In this document: positions 29,657-39,918 of the stretch, one piece after another
Position numbering within the stretch: the stretch's first letter is position 1
Layout: each line of letters starts with the position of its first letter
Assembly (NCBI GenBank): GCA_928724745.1
Contig: CAKMXJ010000006.1
Coordinates: 434,001-498,000 of the forward strand
Direction: 5' to 3'
Length of the DNA stretch: 64,000 bases
Source: Anthracocystis setariae
Taxonomy: Eukaryota; Basidiomycota; Ustilaginomycetes; Ustilaginales; Ustilaginaceae
Made by a program: the position numbers and the translations under genes
The notes under the pieces: generated by a model
Databases searched by the model: none
Told to the model about the DNA's origin: nothing
Seen by the model: the letters and a program-made list of their open reading frames with translations, nothing else

Positions 29657-32600
29657 TTAGAAGATCTCAGCAGCATATGGACAATCCTCGAATCGATGCC
29701 CAACCTCGCCGCAGTCGTCGCAAGGCTCTTGCTCCTGCTCCCCCGCTCCGCCCTGGGCTGCACTTTTGCCAGCCTGATGTGAAGTGGAGCTTGACCTCTC
29801 CAAAAGCTTGTCGCAGTTCTCCACCGAATGACCCCGTCGTGAACAAAGCCCGCAGAAGTCCAGCTCCTCCTCCTCCTCCTCCTCGTCCCTCTTCTTCTCT
29901 CTGTCATCCTTGACTGTCTTGGCGGGCTCCAGACTTATCGCTGGCTTGCTCGGCTCTACCGCTTTGGCTGGGGCTACACTCGGCATCGGCTTCCAATTCG
30001 ACGCCCTGCTAGCTGGGCTGCGCTGCTCCAGCTTCTTCGACAACCTCTCCACCTCCGCCACCAGTTCCTCTTCTCGGAAGATTCTGGCTTCCACCAGTGC
30101 TTCCAGCTGCGTCACCTCCTTCTGCAGAGCGTCGGTCGACTCCTTCCTCTCCATCGTAGTCGCGTCCAGCTTCGTCTTGAGATCGGCCACAGTGCTCTGG
30201 CTGCTATGCAACTGAGCCTCGCTATCGGCTAGCCTTCCGGCCAGACCCGACAGGTCGCCAGCATCCGTCCCTGCTTGCTGCCCTTCGAGCTGCTTGCTGA
30301 GCAACTCGACCGTAAGCTCGAGAGCACGCGACCTGGTCTCGGCGTCCTGAACGCGCGCCCGCAGGTCCGACTCGAGCATCTTGTGCTTGGTCTTCAACTC
30401 GTTGTTCTCGTCGCTCAGCTGGCGCACCAGGTAGCTCAACCCGGACATCTGGTTCGCCGACGACGCAGCTGAAGCGTCGCTGGATGCGTATCCGCCGTTT
30501 GCCGACATGCGGTTGCCGGACCTAACGACACTGCCCGTGCTGGCCATCGAAGCCACAGAGAGTCGATGTGCGTCCTGGCGCAGCTGGCCGAGTTCGGCTT
30601 CCTTGGCTGCCAGCTCCTTGTCGCTCTTCGCCTTGTGTCGTGCGAGTTCGGCCTCGAGCTCCACCTTTTCTCTGCGCCATTGCTGTTCAGACACCGAGCC
30701 AGAGGTGCCCTCGTGACCGCTCTTGAGCGCATTGAAGTTCTCGGCGTCGGCTCGCAGACCTTCGAGCTCGGCCCGTTCGCGTTCCAACGCCATCTGGCTC
30801 TCCTGCAGAGCATGTCGAGTCTCTTCGAAAAGCGCCAACTGCTCCTTATTAGCGCGGGTCGCGCGTTCCAATTCCGCTCGAACTCGCTTTAGCTCATTTT
30901 TAAGGCTGGTTTCCACTTCGTGCGACTTGTCGCGCCTCTTCTGGGCGTATTCCTTCTCCTTCTCCAGCGCAAGCGCGGCTTCGGCCATCTGATCCTCGTA
31001 CTTGCCCATCTTGTCTTGCAGATGCGCCACCTGCTCTCGCAAAGCTTCGTTGTCGATCGCTGCCGCTGAGTCGAGTTGCAGGCCACCACGGGCCCCGGAT
31101 GCGCCGCGATTGGCTTGCAGCTCCTCGACGCGAGCTTCGGCGGCGCGGATGGCCTCCTGTGCCTTGTCCTGGAGTAGCTGCATGTTGTCGAGCACTTCGG
31201 AGCGTTCCGCTTCAATCTCCTCGATCCTCTGCTCGTAGAGGCTGATCGTCTCGCGACCGGCATCTTTGAGCTCGTCGATCTGACGTGTGAGCTCGTCTCG
31301 CGCAGTCTGAGCATCCTCTTCGAGTCGCTGTAGCGATGCTTTGAGGCTGTCGATCTCAGCATCCTTGAGCTTGAGCTGCGTCTCTAGCGCCGCCTTGGTG
31401 TCGCCTTGCTGCTGTTGCGCACTTTCGTTCTCGATGCGGTTCTTCATTTCTGTCACCAACTGCTCGCTGGCCTCGAGCTTAAGCTGCAGGCTCTTCTGTC
31501 GGTTCTCTGCCTCCTGCTGGAAGCGCTCGTGGTCGTCAGCGCTCTTACGGAGCTGTTGCTGCACCTCGGCCAGCTTTTCGCGCACTTCCTTTTCGCGTTC
31601 CTCGATCTCCTTGCGACGACGCATCTCGTCATTGCGCTCGATGCGGCGTTCTTCCTCCATCTCGGCTTGCCTGTCTCGTGCTTCGGCTCTCATCTTTGCG
31701 CGTTCAGCCTCGAGGACAGCCTCGTTGGATCGAGCCTCTGACATGCGTGCTTTTCGCGCTTCTTGTGCCCGACGCAGCTCTGCGTTCTGCTTCTCGAGTT
31801 GTTCCAGCTGCGCACGCAATTTGTCGAATTCCGCAACTTGATCCTCGTAGAGCGACAACGGGATCACGGCCTCGGCAATAGAGTCGTGTGAGGGCTCTTC
31901 GTTGAGACCGGCGCGGCTCTCGGCTCTGGATTGCGAGCGAGAGGCGAGCTGGGCCGACTTGCGTGGAGTGAGATCCATTTGCTCCCACAACATGCGATTC
32001 TTCTCGAGATTTGAGTCGGTCGTCGAAGAATGATCTTGCTTGGACATGGGAGAAGCATCCGTGTCCGAAGGCTCGCGGCCAAGTCTACTGTTGGAGCGGA
32101 ATGACAAGGAGCTTGCCGGGCGCTCAGCGCGACCGTCTTTGGTGGGACTCGGCGGGGGTGGCATACTGGCGTCCGTGCTTGTGGGAAGTCCACCTGGCCG
32201 GGCAAACATAGATGCGCGACCTTTGGTCGCGCGAGGCGTCGGGATTCCACCCAGACTTTGCCTCTTTTTGGCAAGGCTCGGCGTCGACGCCAGGGCAGTC
32301 GAAGCGGAGCGTATGCCTGCTATCGAGGATCTAGGCGTTCTGGTTGCCAGGGAGGATGCTGCGGATGTAGCATTTCGTACGGGACTTGCCGGTGCCACGG
32401 CGAGAGCCGAGGTTTCGTTGTCTTGGAGCCTGCTGGGCGGCCCTGCCAAACTCTTTCGTGCAGCGAGACGACTCGAAGGACGCGAAGTAGATAGGGACGA
32501 GGCGGGGCGGGCACCTGGGGTGACAGAAGGCGGACGTGTGCTGAGACGGGACGAAGTGCGTGATGGTGTCGCGGACGGTGCTCTTGCTCGGGAAGGGGTG

Positions 32601-33523
32601 ACTGCACCGGATCGATCAGGAATATCGGAAGCGCGCGAGGACGGCCTATTGGACATGGAAGAAGCTGGACGAGCGACTGCATCTGTCGGAGGGGCTTGGT
32701 TGATAGCAACCACCTTTGAAGCGGGACAAAACACGCCGTTGCCCGGAGCACAGGCAAAGTACTGAATGCCCTGGACGCTGCCATCGTTCTTGCCTTTGCC
32801 GACACTGTCGCCGGTAAGTTCCAGACCAGCGTAGAAGCCGGCTTTGAACTCGACAGGTCCAAGATGTCGGAGCACACCGACCAGATCAGATCCTTCCATG
32901 CGCACCAGGTCGCCGATCTCAAGCTCTCTTCCTCGGCGAATAAGCTCTTTAGCGCGGGAGGCGGCGGTGGACGAGGCATGTGATGGTGTTCTGGATATCA
33001 GCGATGGCGTGAAACTGGCGCGTGCATGGATGTCCGAGTATCTTTTGGGCGTAGCAACACCGCGCGATGCGGTGGCTGTGGTGAACGGCAAAGGACTTCT
33101 GGCGCGAGCCAGTGAAGTACTGGATGCAGGCGAAGTTTCAGAGGCTGAGGGCGAAGCTTGAGTGTACGGAGATGTCCTCGTCGTCGGTGTTTCGGATCGG
33201 AACGATGAGTATGACTTGCGCGAGAGCAAAGATGCACGCGGTAGACGGCCAGCTACAAGCAAAGGCGAGTTTCCATCCGAGTCGACATCTTGGTCAGCAA
33301 CTGTTGCTGCTGCTGTAGGCGATGCTCCGGCCAGACGATACTTGGCAGGGTCGTGCTTCGAGATAGCCTCTGCCAGGCTTTGCTTTTTGTATCGGGTGTC
33401 GGGACTGTCGGTGCCAGGACTTACGCTGGATGGGGCGAGTGACGGTCGTCTGGATGCGGCTGATGGCGTCGGCAGTCCCGAACGCAGATGCGATCCGTTG
33501 GGCGTGGTCGGGATCCCCGACAT
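29657..33523 (-). CDS. CLIP-170-like CAP-Gly microtubule plus-end protein
   Basis: 1288 residues from the ATG at 33523 (MSGIPTTPNGSHLRSG). The frame is open for ~280 bases upstream, but that part encodes His/Thr-rich repeats over TG-rich DNA and looks like leader. One CAP-Gly domain lies around residues 190-260: IGDLVRMEG, then AGFYAGLEL and the core GKNDGSVQGIQYFAC. A Ser/Pro/Arg-rich basic stretch follows, good for microtubule contact. About 550 residues of coiled coil come next (Glu/Lys/Arg/Leu-rich), giving a dimer. The C-terminus has two CCHC zinc knuckles, CGLCSRRGHSVENC and CDDCGEVGHRFEDC, and ends in EIF. The layout is that of CLIP-170 (Bik1/Tip1 in yeasts), which tracks growing microtubule ends and recruits dynein. 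There is one CAP-Gly, as in yeasts, where animals have two. Confidence 0.9.
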   Translation of the reverse strand: MSGIPTTPNGSHLRSGLPTPSAASRRPSLAPSSVSPGTDSPDTRYKKQSLAEAISKHDPAKYRLAGASPTAAATVADQDVDSDGNSPLLVAGRLPRASLLSRKSYSSFRSETPTTRTSPYTQASPSASETSPASSTSLARARSPLPFTTATASRGVATPKRYSDIHARASFTPSLISRTPSHASSTAASRAKELIRRGRELEIGDLVRMEGSDLVGVLRHLGPVEFKAGFYAGLELTGDSVGKGKNDGSVQGIQYFACAPGNGVFCPASKVVAINQAPPTDAVARPASSMSNRPSSRASDIPDRSGAVTPSRARAPSATPSRTSSRLSTRPPSVTPGARPASSLSTSRPSSRLAARKSLAGPPSRLQDNETSALAVAPASPVRNATSAASSLATRTPRSSIAGIRSASTALASTPSLAKKRQSLGGIPTPRATKGRASMFARPGGLPTSTDASMPPPPSPTKDGRAERPASSLSFRSNSRLGREPSDTDASPMSKQDHSSTTDSNLEKNRMLWEQMDLTPRKSAQLASRSQSRAESRAGLNEEPSHDSIAEAVIPLSLYEDQVAEFDKLRAQLEQLEKQNAELRRAQEARKARMSEARSNEAVLEAERAKMRAEARDRQAEMEEERRIERNDEMRRRKEIEEREKEVREKLAEVQQQLRKSADDHERFQQEAENRQKSLQLKLEASEQLVTEMKNRIENESAQQQQGDTKAALETQLKLKDAEIDSLKASLQRLEEDAQTARDELTRQIDELKDAGRETISLYEQRIEEIEAERSEVLDNMQLLQDKAQEAIRAAEARVEELQANRGASGARGGLQLDSAAAIDNEALREQVAHLQDKMGKYEDQMAEAALALEKEKEYAQKRRDKSHEVETSLKNELKRVRAELERATRANKEQLALFEETRHALQESQMALERERAELEGLRADAENFNALKSGHEGTSGSVSEQQWRREKVELEAELARHKAKSDKELAAKEAELGQLRQDAHRLSVASMASTGSVVRSGNRMSANGGYASSDASAASSANQMSGLSYLVRQLSDENNELKTKHKMLESDLRARVQDAETRSRALELTVELLSKQLEGQQAGTDAGDLSGLAGRLADSEAQLHSSQSTVADLKTKLDATTMERKESTDALQKEVTQLEALVEARIFREEELVAEVERLSKKLEQRSPASRASNWKPMPSVAPAKAVEPSKPAISLEPAKTVKDDREKKRDEEEEEEELDFCGLCSRRGHSVENCDKLLERSSSTSHQAGKSAAQGGAGEQEQEPCDDCGEVGHRFEDCPYAAEIF

Positions 33524-34577
33524 CGTCACCTTTCTATGGCCACTGCAGGCGTCGAGATGGCAGTCTAGTTGGGATGGAGGGTTGGTTTCGGTCGCAGGGT
33601 ATCGGGGATGTCGGCGCGGGCTGTGGCAAAGTTGATGAGGATAGGTGTGAGTGTGTATCACACGTGTATCTGTGTGTGTTACTTTGAGCACTCTGTCATA
33701 GCTCTTGCAGGTGGTGCAAGCTGAGTAGTGTGTTGATTTCCATTCGCGATTTGTGTGTGTGTGTGTGGGTGAGCCTCGCATGATAAATCGGGGCGCAGGC
33801 AAGCCGCTCCTGGCTTGCTAAATTTCAACCTGAGCTCTCGGGACGCGCCTGACCCGCCAGCACATGAAAAGAAAAAGAAAAACAAAAACAAAAAAGCTGT
33901 TGTAAAGTTACCCTGTGGACACAGACCAAAATGAAAACGGTCAGCGCAACGTTGGAAGCGCTGCAGTAGCGTTGACGACGTTCGCCAACTTGCAGTATAG
34001 TTGCAGTAGCTTGCTCCGTTCTTGGTCTGTATAGCACTGGGTTGGTTAACACTACTCACTCAGCGTGAAGGGTGTAAAGAGACAGGGTGGGGATTCGAGG
34101 ACGAGCTGCTTGTCGGCCAAACTGTTTCAGCAAGCGGAGCACACGCAGCCAAAGCCAGTTCCACGCGACAGGTCAAGCCGAACTGAATTCCAAAAAGCAA
34201 GCTTTCTTTTTGCTGACCAGGTAGTGCCCGCGATTGCAGGCTCGAACGTCCAATTTCGTTTTTGCAAATAATCTGATCCGAGCGTCGAAGAACTGTACTC
34301 TAGACAGCGCAGTCGCATACAGTAAGCGAGTCGAATGATGCAAGTCCATGCACTGCCTGCAGACCAATTTTGCCCCTGTGAGCGAGAGGACCCTGAGCTG
34401 GCTGGCCGCTGATTGCACTTGCAGATACAATTCAATCCATGACTACTCCACCTCGCATTCATCCAACGACTCAGCCTCTCTCTGATCTCGTTGGGGACAT
34501 CACTTTCCGTCCAACACCTTTGCATCCTCTTCTGATTCGACCAGAATGCAAGCAAGCGACCGCAGTATACCGCAACG
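33524..34577. other. Divergent promoter region between CLIP-170-like and PI4K genes
   Basis: About 1.05 kb, no gene seen. A (TG)n run at about 33751-33767 lies in the leader side of the CLIP-like gene. Confidence 0.6.
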
Positions 34578-37091
34578 ATGTCTGCGCTGAGCGTCAGCCC
34601 TTGTACCGGTGAAGGTCGCATCCTGTCCAACCTCGACCAGACGGGGAGAGTCCCTTGCGTCAAGATGGTGGCGTCAACCGAGGATGAACGTACACCCTTA
34701 CTGCGACCGCAATGCCCCGATGCAAGCAATGGCAATGCGGCATCCTCGTCAAGCCGCCTCACGGATGACGATCTCGACTTTGATGCCAGGTTTCGAAAGT
34801 GGAAGACCGCCGTCGCCCGCAAGTTCCGAGGCAAGGAGGACGCCCAAGCCAAGCCTGCCCTTTTGATCACCCACTTTGACGGTCTCGGCCAAGCGCAACT
34901 CGTCCTAGAAGCGAGGCGGGGCCAGGTTCCGCGCGAATCCCACCATGAAGTCACCGCAATGACTTCAGCCGAGTTCCAAGAGCAGGTCGAACAAGTCAAG
35001 CAAGCCATCCGAGATGGAGTCTATCCCAAGATGATCACTACCGGCTCCAGCGGGTCGTATTTCGTTCGTGTCATTTCCGACGCCTCTTCGAGCCCACCCT
35101 TGACCACAACTGTAGCCGTGTTCAAGCCAAAAGATGAAGAGCCGTACGGCAACCTCAATCCGAAACGCCAATTCCTGCGCAAGTACTTCTGGTGGGCGAT
35201 GGGTCGACCTTGCTTGATTCCCAACTTCTCGTATCTCTCCGAAGTCGGCGCTTCGTACCTCGACTCACGCCTGGATCTCAAAATGGTGCCCCGGACTGAG
35301 CTCGTCGAGCTGTCCTCGCCGACATTCCACTACGCGTTCCACGACCGCACGGCGTACGAAAGGGACCACACACCGCTGCCAGGCAAGATTGGCAGCTACC
35401 AGACGTTTCTCCAAGGCTACATGAATGCGTCCGAGTTTCTGCGCAAGCATCCCTGGCCCTCACGCTCGCGTAGCCAAACGCTGCTGCTCAGGGACATGGA
35501 GGAAGAGAGCCGCGCGCACAAGGTGAGCCGCAAAAAGTACAAGGCGAGACTTCGCAACTGCGGCGTGGCTATCAAGAGGGCGTTGCTCTGCCGGCCCGAT
35601 TGGGAGGAGCTGTTTGGGCACGAGGAGGGATTGTCGATCAGCGAGGCTGGGCAACGTAGCTCTCCAGAGCCCGTGGATCAGGATGGATTTTACTGGACTC
35701 CGAAACGCATGGAGCAGTTCCGACTACAACTGGAACGACTTGTCGTCCTCGATTTTCTCATGCGAAACACCGACCGTGGGCTGGACAACTTCATGATCAA
35801 ACATGATGCCAACCGTGACGAGATCACGATTGGCGCCATCGACAATTCCCTCTCGTTCCCGATCAAGCATCCCAACGAGATCCGCCAATACCCGTTCGGC
35901 TGGCTCTGGCTGCCAAGCGACCTGATTGGGCTTCCGTTCTCGGACGAAACGCGCGAGCACGTGCTTCCGATCCTCAACGATCCAAAGTGGTGGCAAGAGA
36001 CGGAGAGCGGATTGCGGAGCGTGTTCGAGCAGGATGCGTATTTCGACGAGGGCAAGTTCGAGCGCCAGATGAGTGTGATGCGTGGGCAGGGGTGGACTTT
36101 GGTGCAGAGCTTGAGGGCACAGGATGAAGGGCCGTTGGATTTGTGTGCCTGGGAGAAGAAGCTGATCAGGCAGGAGACGGTGGAGGTGCCGGTGGAAAAG
36201 GTAAGAGGGATGGAGGGGGTCAAGTTTAGGATGGATGCCGAGGGGCGTGTGGTGGGGAGGGTCGAGTTGGATGGGGTAGGGAAGCCTGGGTTGAATCGTG
36301 CGGTGTCTTCTGGGGCGGTCGAGGTGAAGAGGCGACCAATTGGGATGCGCGCGTCCGAGTCGTATCGCAAGGCACTGCTGAGGGCGGCGGGGACGCAGGT
36401 TGCTGACGAAGCGCGAGAGCCGCCGTCAGACGAAGAAGTTGTGGCACAGACGAGTGCACCATCGGTGTCGGCCTCGTTCCCGCACAGTAGGGGCGATGGG
36501 AAGCGGATACAGGCGGATAGCATCTTGGGGCGGACGGGGATTGAGGTGCTCGAGGGGCTGGATCGGGAGCGGCGGCAGCGGGATCGACGTGGCTTGTTCC
36601 ACCGGAGGAACCGATCGAGTACGGTCACTTCGGCGGCGGTGGCGCAGCTGGGGGAAGAGACGGACAGGACGAGGTGGAGGTCGAGGCAGGCGTCGGTGTC
36701 AGCGTCGGAGGATGTGGCGTTGGGTGGTGCCGGAGATTTGGCGAGCTCGGTCATGTCGGATCCAGGCGGGTCGTCCCGATGGGGGCGAAGAGCGAGCGCC
36801 AAGTCCACCTCGAAACAAGGTGGGGTCATGGTAGGGTCGTTGTACGACTTGCAGAATCAAGAAGAGGTGCTCTCCGAGGAGGAGGAAGAGGAAGAAGAAC
36901 AAGGGGGGAGAGGGGGTTGGATGGTTAGAGCCAGTCGACCGACGATCGAGTCTGTGCTCGAAGCAGGTGAGGCTAAACCCGCTTCGCAAGACTTGGACAG
37001 CTACGTCACTACCGGTGCAAAAGGAACGGTCAGAGTCCTGGTAGAGAAAATCACATCCGACACAAAACAGGCTTGGCTCAAGTGGATCTAA
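34578..37091 (+). CDS. LSB6: Type II phosphatidylinositol 4-kinase (LSB6-like)
   Basis: 837 residues, ATG at 34578. It has the type II PI4K pattern: glycine-loop-like GSSGSYFVRV, lysine in VAVFKPKDEEPYGNLNPKR, CLIPNFSYLSEVGAS, catalytic-loop LDFLMRNTDRGLDNFMIKHD, then the metal-binding AIDNSLSFPIKHP and YPFGWLWLPSDLIGLPFS. The domain covers about residues 150-520. It makes PI4P on endosomal, vacuolar and plasma membranes. The cysteine-rich palmitoylation motif of animal type II enzymes (CCPCC) is not present; the matching place reads YFWWAMGRPC. The C-terminal ~300 residues are charged and disordered, with a run of glutamates near 36880-36900. The stop is 82 bp from that of the next gene, which runs toward it. 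Confidence 0.92.
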   Translation: MSALSVSPCTGEGRILSNLDQTGRVPCVKMVASTEDERTPLLRPQCPDASNGNAASSSSRLTDDDLDFDARFRKWKTAVARKFRGKEDAQAKPALLITHFDGLGQAQLVLEARRGQVPRESHHEVTAMTSAEFQEQVEQVKQAIRDGVYPKMITTGSSGSYFVRVISDASSSPPLTTTVAVFKPKDEEPYGNLNPKRQFLRKYFWWAMGRPCLIPNFSYLSEVGASYLDSRLDLKMVPRTELVELSSPTFHYAFHDRTAYERDHTPLPGKIGSYQTFLQGYMNASEFLRKHPWPSRSRSQTLLLRDMEEESRAHKVSRKKYKARLRNCGVAIKRALLCRPDWEELFGHEEGLSISEAGQRSSPEPVDQDGFYWTPKRMEQFRLQLERLVVLDFLMRNTDRGLDNFMIKHDANRDEITIGAIDNSLSFPIKHPNEIRQYPFGWLWLPSDLIGLPFSDETREHVLPILNDPKWWQETESGLRSVFEQDAYFDEGKFERQMSVMRGQGWTLVQSLRAQDEGPLDLCAWEKKLIRQETVEVPVEKVRGMEGVKFRMDAEGRVVGRVELDGVGKPGLNRAVSSGAVEVKRRPIGMRASESYRKALLRAAGTQVADEAREPPSDEEVVAQTSAPSVSASFPHSRGDGKRIQADSILGRTGIEVLEGLDRERRQRDRRGLFHRRNRSSTVTSAAVAQLGEETDRTRWRSRQASVSASEDVALGGAGDLASSVMSDPGGSSRWGRRASAKSTSKQGGVMVGSLYDLQNQEEVLSEEEEEEEEQGGRGGWMVRASRPTIESVLEAGEAKPASQDLDSYVTTGAKGTVRVLVEKITSDTKQAWLKWI

Positions 37092-37173
37092 ACACATTCA
37101 TCATTGTTCACACGTTGTTCAGCATACACATTCATTTCCGAAAAGTATGTGTGTGGTATGACGGGGTATATAA

Positions 37174-39918
37174 TTACGACGACGAGTCGAGGGTGCCGAG
37201 GTTGAGATGCTGATGAAGGGTGTCTCGGACTTGGATCGCTGTGGGACGGGAGGATGGGGATGGGTCGAGCATGGAGCGGAGGAGGTCTCTGGCCCAGTTG
37301 GGGAGACGATCTCCGTTGGGAAAGAGGATGGCAGGGTGACCGTCGGGGTAGGGGGGGTGTTGGGAGACGACGGGTTGATCTCCGTAGGATGAGCAGCGAC
37401 GGAGGGAGTCCGGGCGCAGGGTTGGGTTCGGTTGGCGTGAGGGAGGTGGGTTGTTGGATGTGCCAATCGAGGCGGTTCGACGGATGTCGGATTGATGCTT
37501 TTCGGTTAGGAGGGAGGCTCGACGGGAGAGAGGCGTGGGGGATTCGACCAGCAAGCCGCGAGGTGAGTCGCTTGGTTCCAGTAGTCGTAGGACGGACAAG
37601 GATGTAGGGTTGCGTCCCGAGATCGTGGTGATGCTCGATGCGACAGATTCAATACTGTCGTTGCTAGCATCTCGTCGAGAGCCGTGGTGGCCAAGCTTGC
37701 CAAGCGCAAATGAAAGCTGCGAAGGCGAAGCAAGCCCATTGGAGAGGTCATTGGACCCAGAACCGGGAACGGCACGGTGGTCCTGAGGTCTACCGCGCAG
37801 ACTTGCATGTCGACTAGCGTTTTGACTAGTAGGGGAACTTCCTGCTTGAACTGCAAGTCTAGATGCTCGATCGTTCTCCTCACTTTCGAAAAACAGCCGT
37901 TTGCGATGAAGCATCTCAACGACACTTCTTGCTTTGCTGAATGGCTCGTAACCCGTCGCCAGAGAATACAGCACCGCCCCGAGCGAGAAGATATCGATCG
38001 GATACGAAAAACTCGTAGCGCCAGGCCCACCTGTAGCGCGACTCAGCTCGGGAGCGCAGTAGGCGGGAGTGCCCAACCCCAAACCGTCTCGTGGCGGATC
38101 GTTGGGATTGGGGAATACGGCCGAGTTGAAATCGCACAGCTTGACGGTAAGGTCGTCGGTCAACAACATGTTTTCCTTTTTGATATCTGCATGGACGCAG
38201 CCTTTGTCGTGAAGAAAGACGATCGCCTCGGCCATTTGCAGCGCCCAGTCGAACCATTGCTGCAAATCGATGCGCTCGGGATGCTTGCGTGCGTACAGAG
38301 CGAGGTTGTTGGGCAGCAGTTCGAGCAGGATCAGCAGCCGAGGACCATCCACACTGGCACTGCAAGACTGGTGTGTAGAGCGCACATGGGACGGCGTGTC
38401 GACGCTGTTCGAGTTGCGTAGGTTGTCGAGTGCATCGCCGTCTGGCCCTTGGACCAAGAAAGTTGGTGTCGCAGGTTGACTCGATTCAGAGTGCTGGCGA
38501 GCCATGAAAACAGAGCCATAGAGACTGTCTCGTTCGTCGTGACGTTTCGAACGTGCCAATCCAGTTTCCGTCTGCTTCTGGTGAGCGAGAGCGCGCTTGT
38601 GAGACTGCGTTTCTTGCAGTAGTTCATCTCTACCCGTCATGTCGCTGGTGGATCTGGAGTGACTCGAGCCGGAGCCTTGCGGAGAGTGACGAGCTTGGAC
38701 GTTGGGTAGACCGAGTCCAAGCGCTTGCTGCGACGTGGTGGCAGTGTTATGTTGGTGTTTCGGAAGTGCTGACGGCTGAGGCGGCGTGGCAAATTCGACC
38801 TCGTCACGAATATCAATGAGCTGGATGATGTTGGGATGGACGCCGAGACGACGCAGCGCAAATGCTTCCTCTAGACCGAGAAGTTGACTCTGTCGATCAG
38901 CGTGGAGTCGCTTAATGGCACAGAGTCGCCATTGTTCGCCCGAGGCTGGGTGTCCAGACGTGTCGACAGGACGAGGTCGATAACTTCCAAGATATACGGA
39001 ACAATGGCGACCTTCCCCTAGCAGATACTCGTTGGCGGGGCAAAGGCGGAAGTCGACATGCTTGGTTGTGCGTATCCTTGCCTCTTCTTGGAGACATTCC
39101 TCTGTGCTAGCGCGACCAAGTGAAGATCTGCGCGAGTGGCGCATAGCTCGGCCGGTCGACGGTTGAGATGGCGTGGCTGAAGTCGAGATTGATGTTGACG
39201 CTGAAGGTGAAGCTAGGTTTGCGATGTTGGCTGTCGACGAGGTCGCTCGTTTCGAGCTGCGTTGTTCGGTGATGTGAGAGGACGATAAGCGAGGCGGCGG
39301 TGGGGATGGAAGTGAGGGTGTATTCGACCCGAATGAGCCGAAAAAGAGCGAGTTCTTGGAAGGTGACGGAGACGCCGCTTGTTCATCGGAAGGTAATGCG
39401 GCGGCACGTGATGGAGGAGTCAACCATGCGGTTGAGACATTGAAGATGTCGTTCTTGCTATGTGGAATCAGAGCTGACTTGATGTGATCGCCGCGCAGAG
39501 AGTCTGGAGGAGAAGAGTTATTTGCCGTGGCCAAAGGGTCGGCGCTGACGACAGAAGGGTGCACGGCAGGCTTGTCAGAGGAGTGAAACTGGAATGGCAA
39601 GTCAGCCGAGTCGGGTGGGGTCAGAGGTAGATCGAGCAAGTGTGCTCTCTGGTGCGGATCTGAGTCCTGAGCCGCGGAGCTGCTATGGGATCGGCCCAGA
39701 GGCTGAGAGAGCTGCGCATGCGGTGACAATGCTAATGCAGAGCGAGACTGGTCGGACGATGATTTGCCTCTTGAGCTGGACCAGAACGTCTCGAGCGGCC
39801 ACGGAGCCCTTGTTTTGGAAGTGGACGGTTTTGCGCTTTTGGCTGCCATGGCAGAAGAGCAACTCGGGCCTGGTTGAGATTCTAGGCTCTGCGAGCTCCG
39901 TTGAGAAGAGGACACCAT
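37174..39918 (-). CDS. Serine/threonine kinase with two large insertions and a DFN motif
   Basis: 914 residues, ATG at 39918. Residues 1-290 are Ser/Pro-rich. The kinase domain begins at ~296 (YLLGEGRHCSVYLG), lysine in CAIKRL (~336). A ~150-residue polar insertion (375-525) follows, then LLILLELLPNNLALY, the catalytic loop VHADIKKENMLL (~575-586), and KLCDFNSAVF (596-598 is DFN, not DFG). GTPAYCAPELS and DIFSLGAVLYSLATGYEPF follow. A second insertion (~685-860) precedes the closing helix NWARDLLRSMLDPSPSSRPTA. The metal-binding D and catalytic D are present, so activity is likely. HAD replaces HRD, which may mean it does not depend on activation-loop phosphorylation. I cannot assign it to a named yeast kinase. 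Role unknown. Confidence 0.8.
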   Translation of the reverse strand: MVSSSQRSSQSLESQPGPSCSSAMAAKSAKPSTSKTRAPWPLETFWSSSRGKSSSDQSRSALALSPHAQLSQPLGRSHSSSAAQDSDPHQRAHLLDLPLTPPDSADLPFQFHSSDKPAVHPSVVSADPLATANNSSPPDSLRGDHIKSALIPHSKNDIFNVSTAWLTPPSRAAALPSDEQAASPSPSKNSLFFGSFGSNTPSLPSPPPPRLSSSHITEQRSSKRATSSTANIANLASPSASTSISTSATPSQPSTGRAMRHSRRSSLGRASTEECLQEEARIRTTKHVDFRLCPANEYLLGEGRHCSVYLGSYRPRPVDTSGHPASGEQWRLCAIKRLHADRQSQLLGLEEAFALRRLGVHPNIIQLIDIRDEVEFATPPQPSALPKHQHNTATTSQQALGLGLPNVQARHSPQGSGSSHSRSTSDMTGRDELLQETQSHKRALAHQKQTETGLARSKRHDERDSLYGSVFMARQHSESSQPATPTFLVQGPDGDALDNLRNSNSVDTPSHVRSTHQSCSASVDGPRLLILLELLPNNLALYARKHPERIDLQQWFDWALQMAEAIVFLHDKGCVHADIKKENMLLTDDLTVKLCDFNSAVFPNPNDPPRDGLGLGTPAYCAPELSRATGGPGATSFSYPIDIFSLGAVLYSLATGYEPFSKARSVVEMLHRKRLFFESEENDRASRLAVQAGSSPTSQNASRHASLRGRPQDHRAVPGSGSNDLSNGLASPSQLSFALGKLGHHGSRRDASNDSIESVASSITTISGRNPTSLSVLRLLEPSDSPRGLLVESPTPLSRRASLLTEKHQSDIRRTASIGTSNNPPPSRQPNPTLRPDSLRRCSSYGDQPVVSQHPPYPDGHPAILFPNGDRLPNWARDLLRSMLDPSPSSRPTAIQVRDTLHQHLNLGTLDSSS

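Noticed and set aside
33524..33802. N-terminal extension of the CLIP-170-like frame
   Set aside because: No ATG at the far end; the codons translate TG-rich repeats into His/Thr runs, typical of leader sequence.
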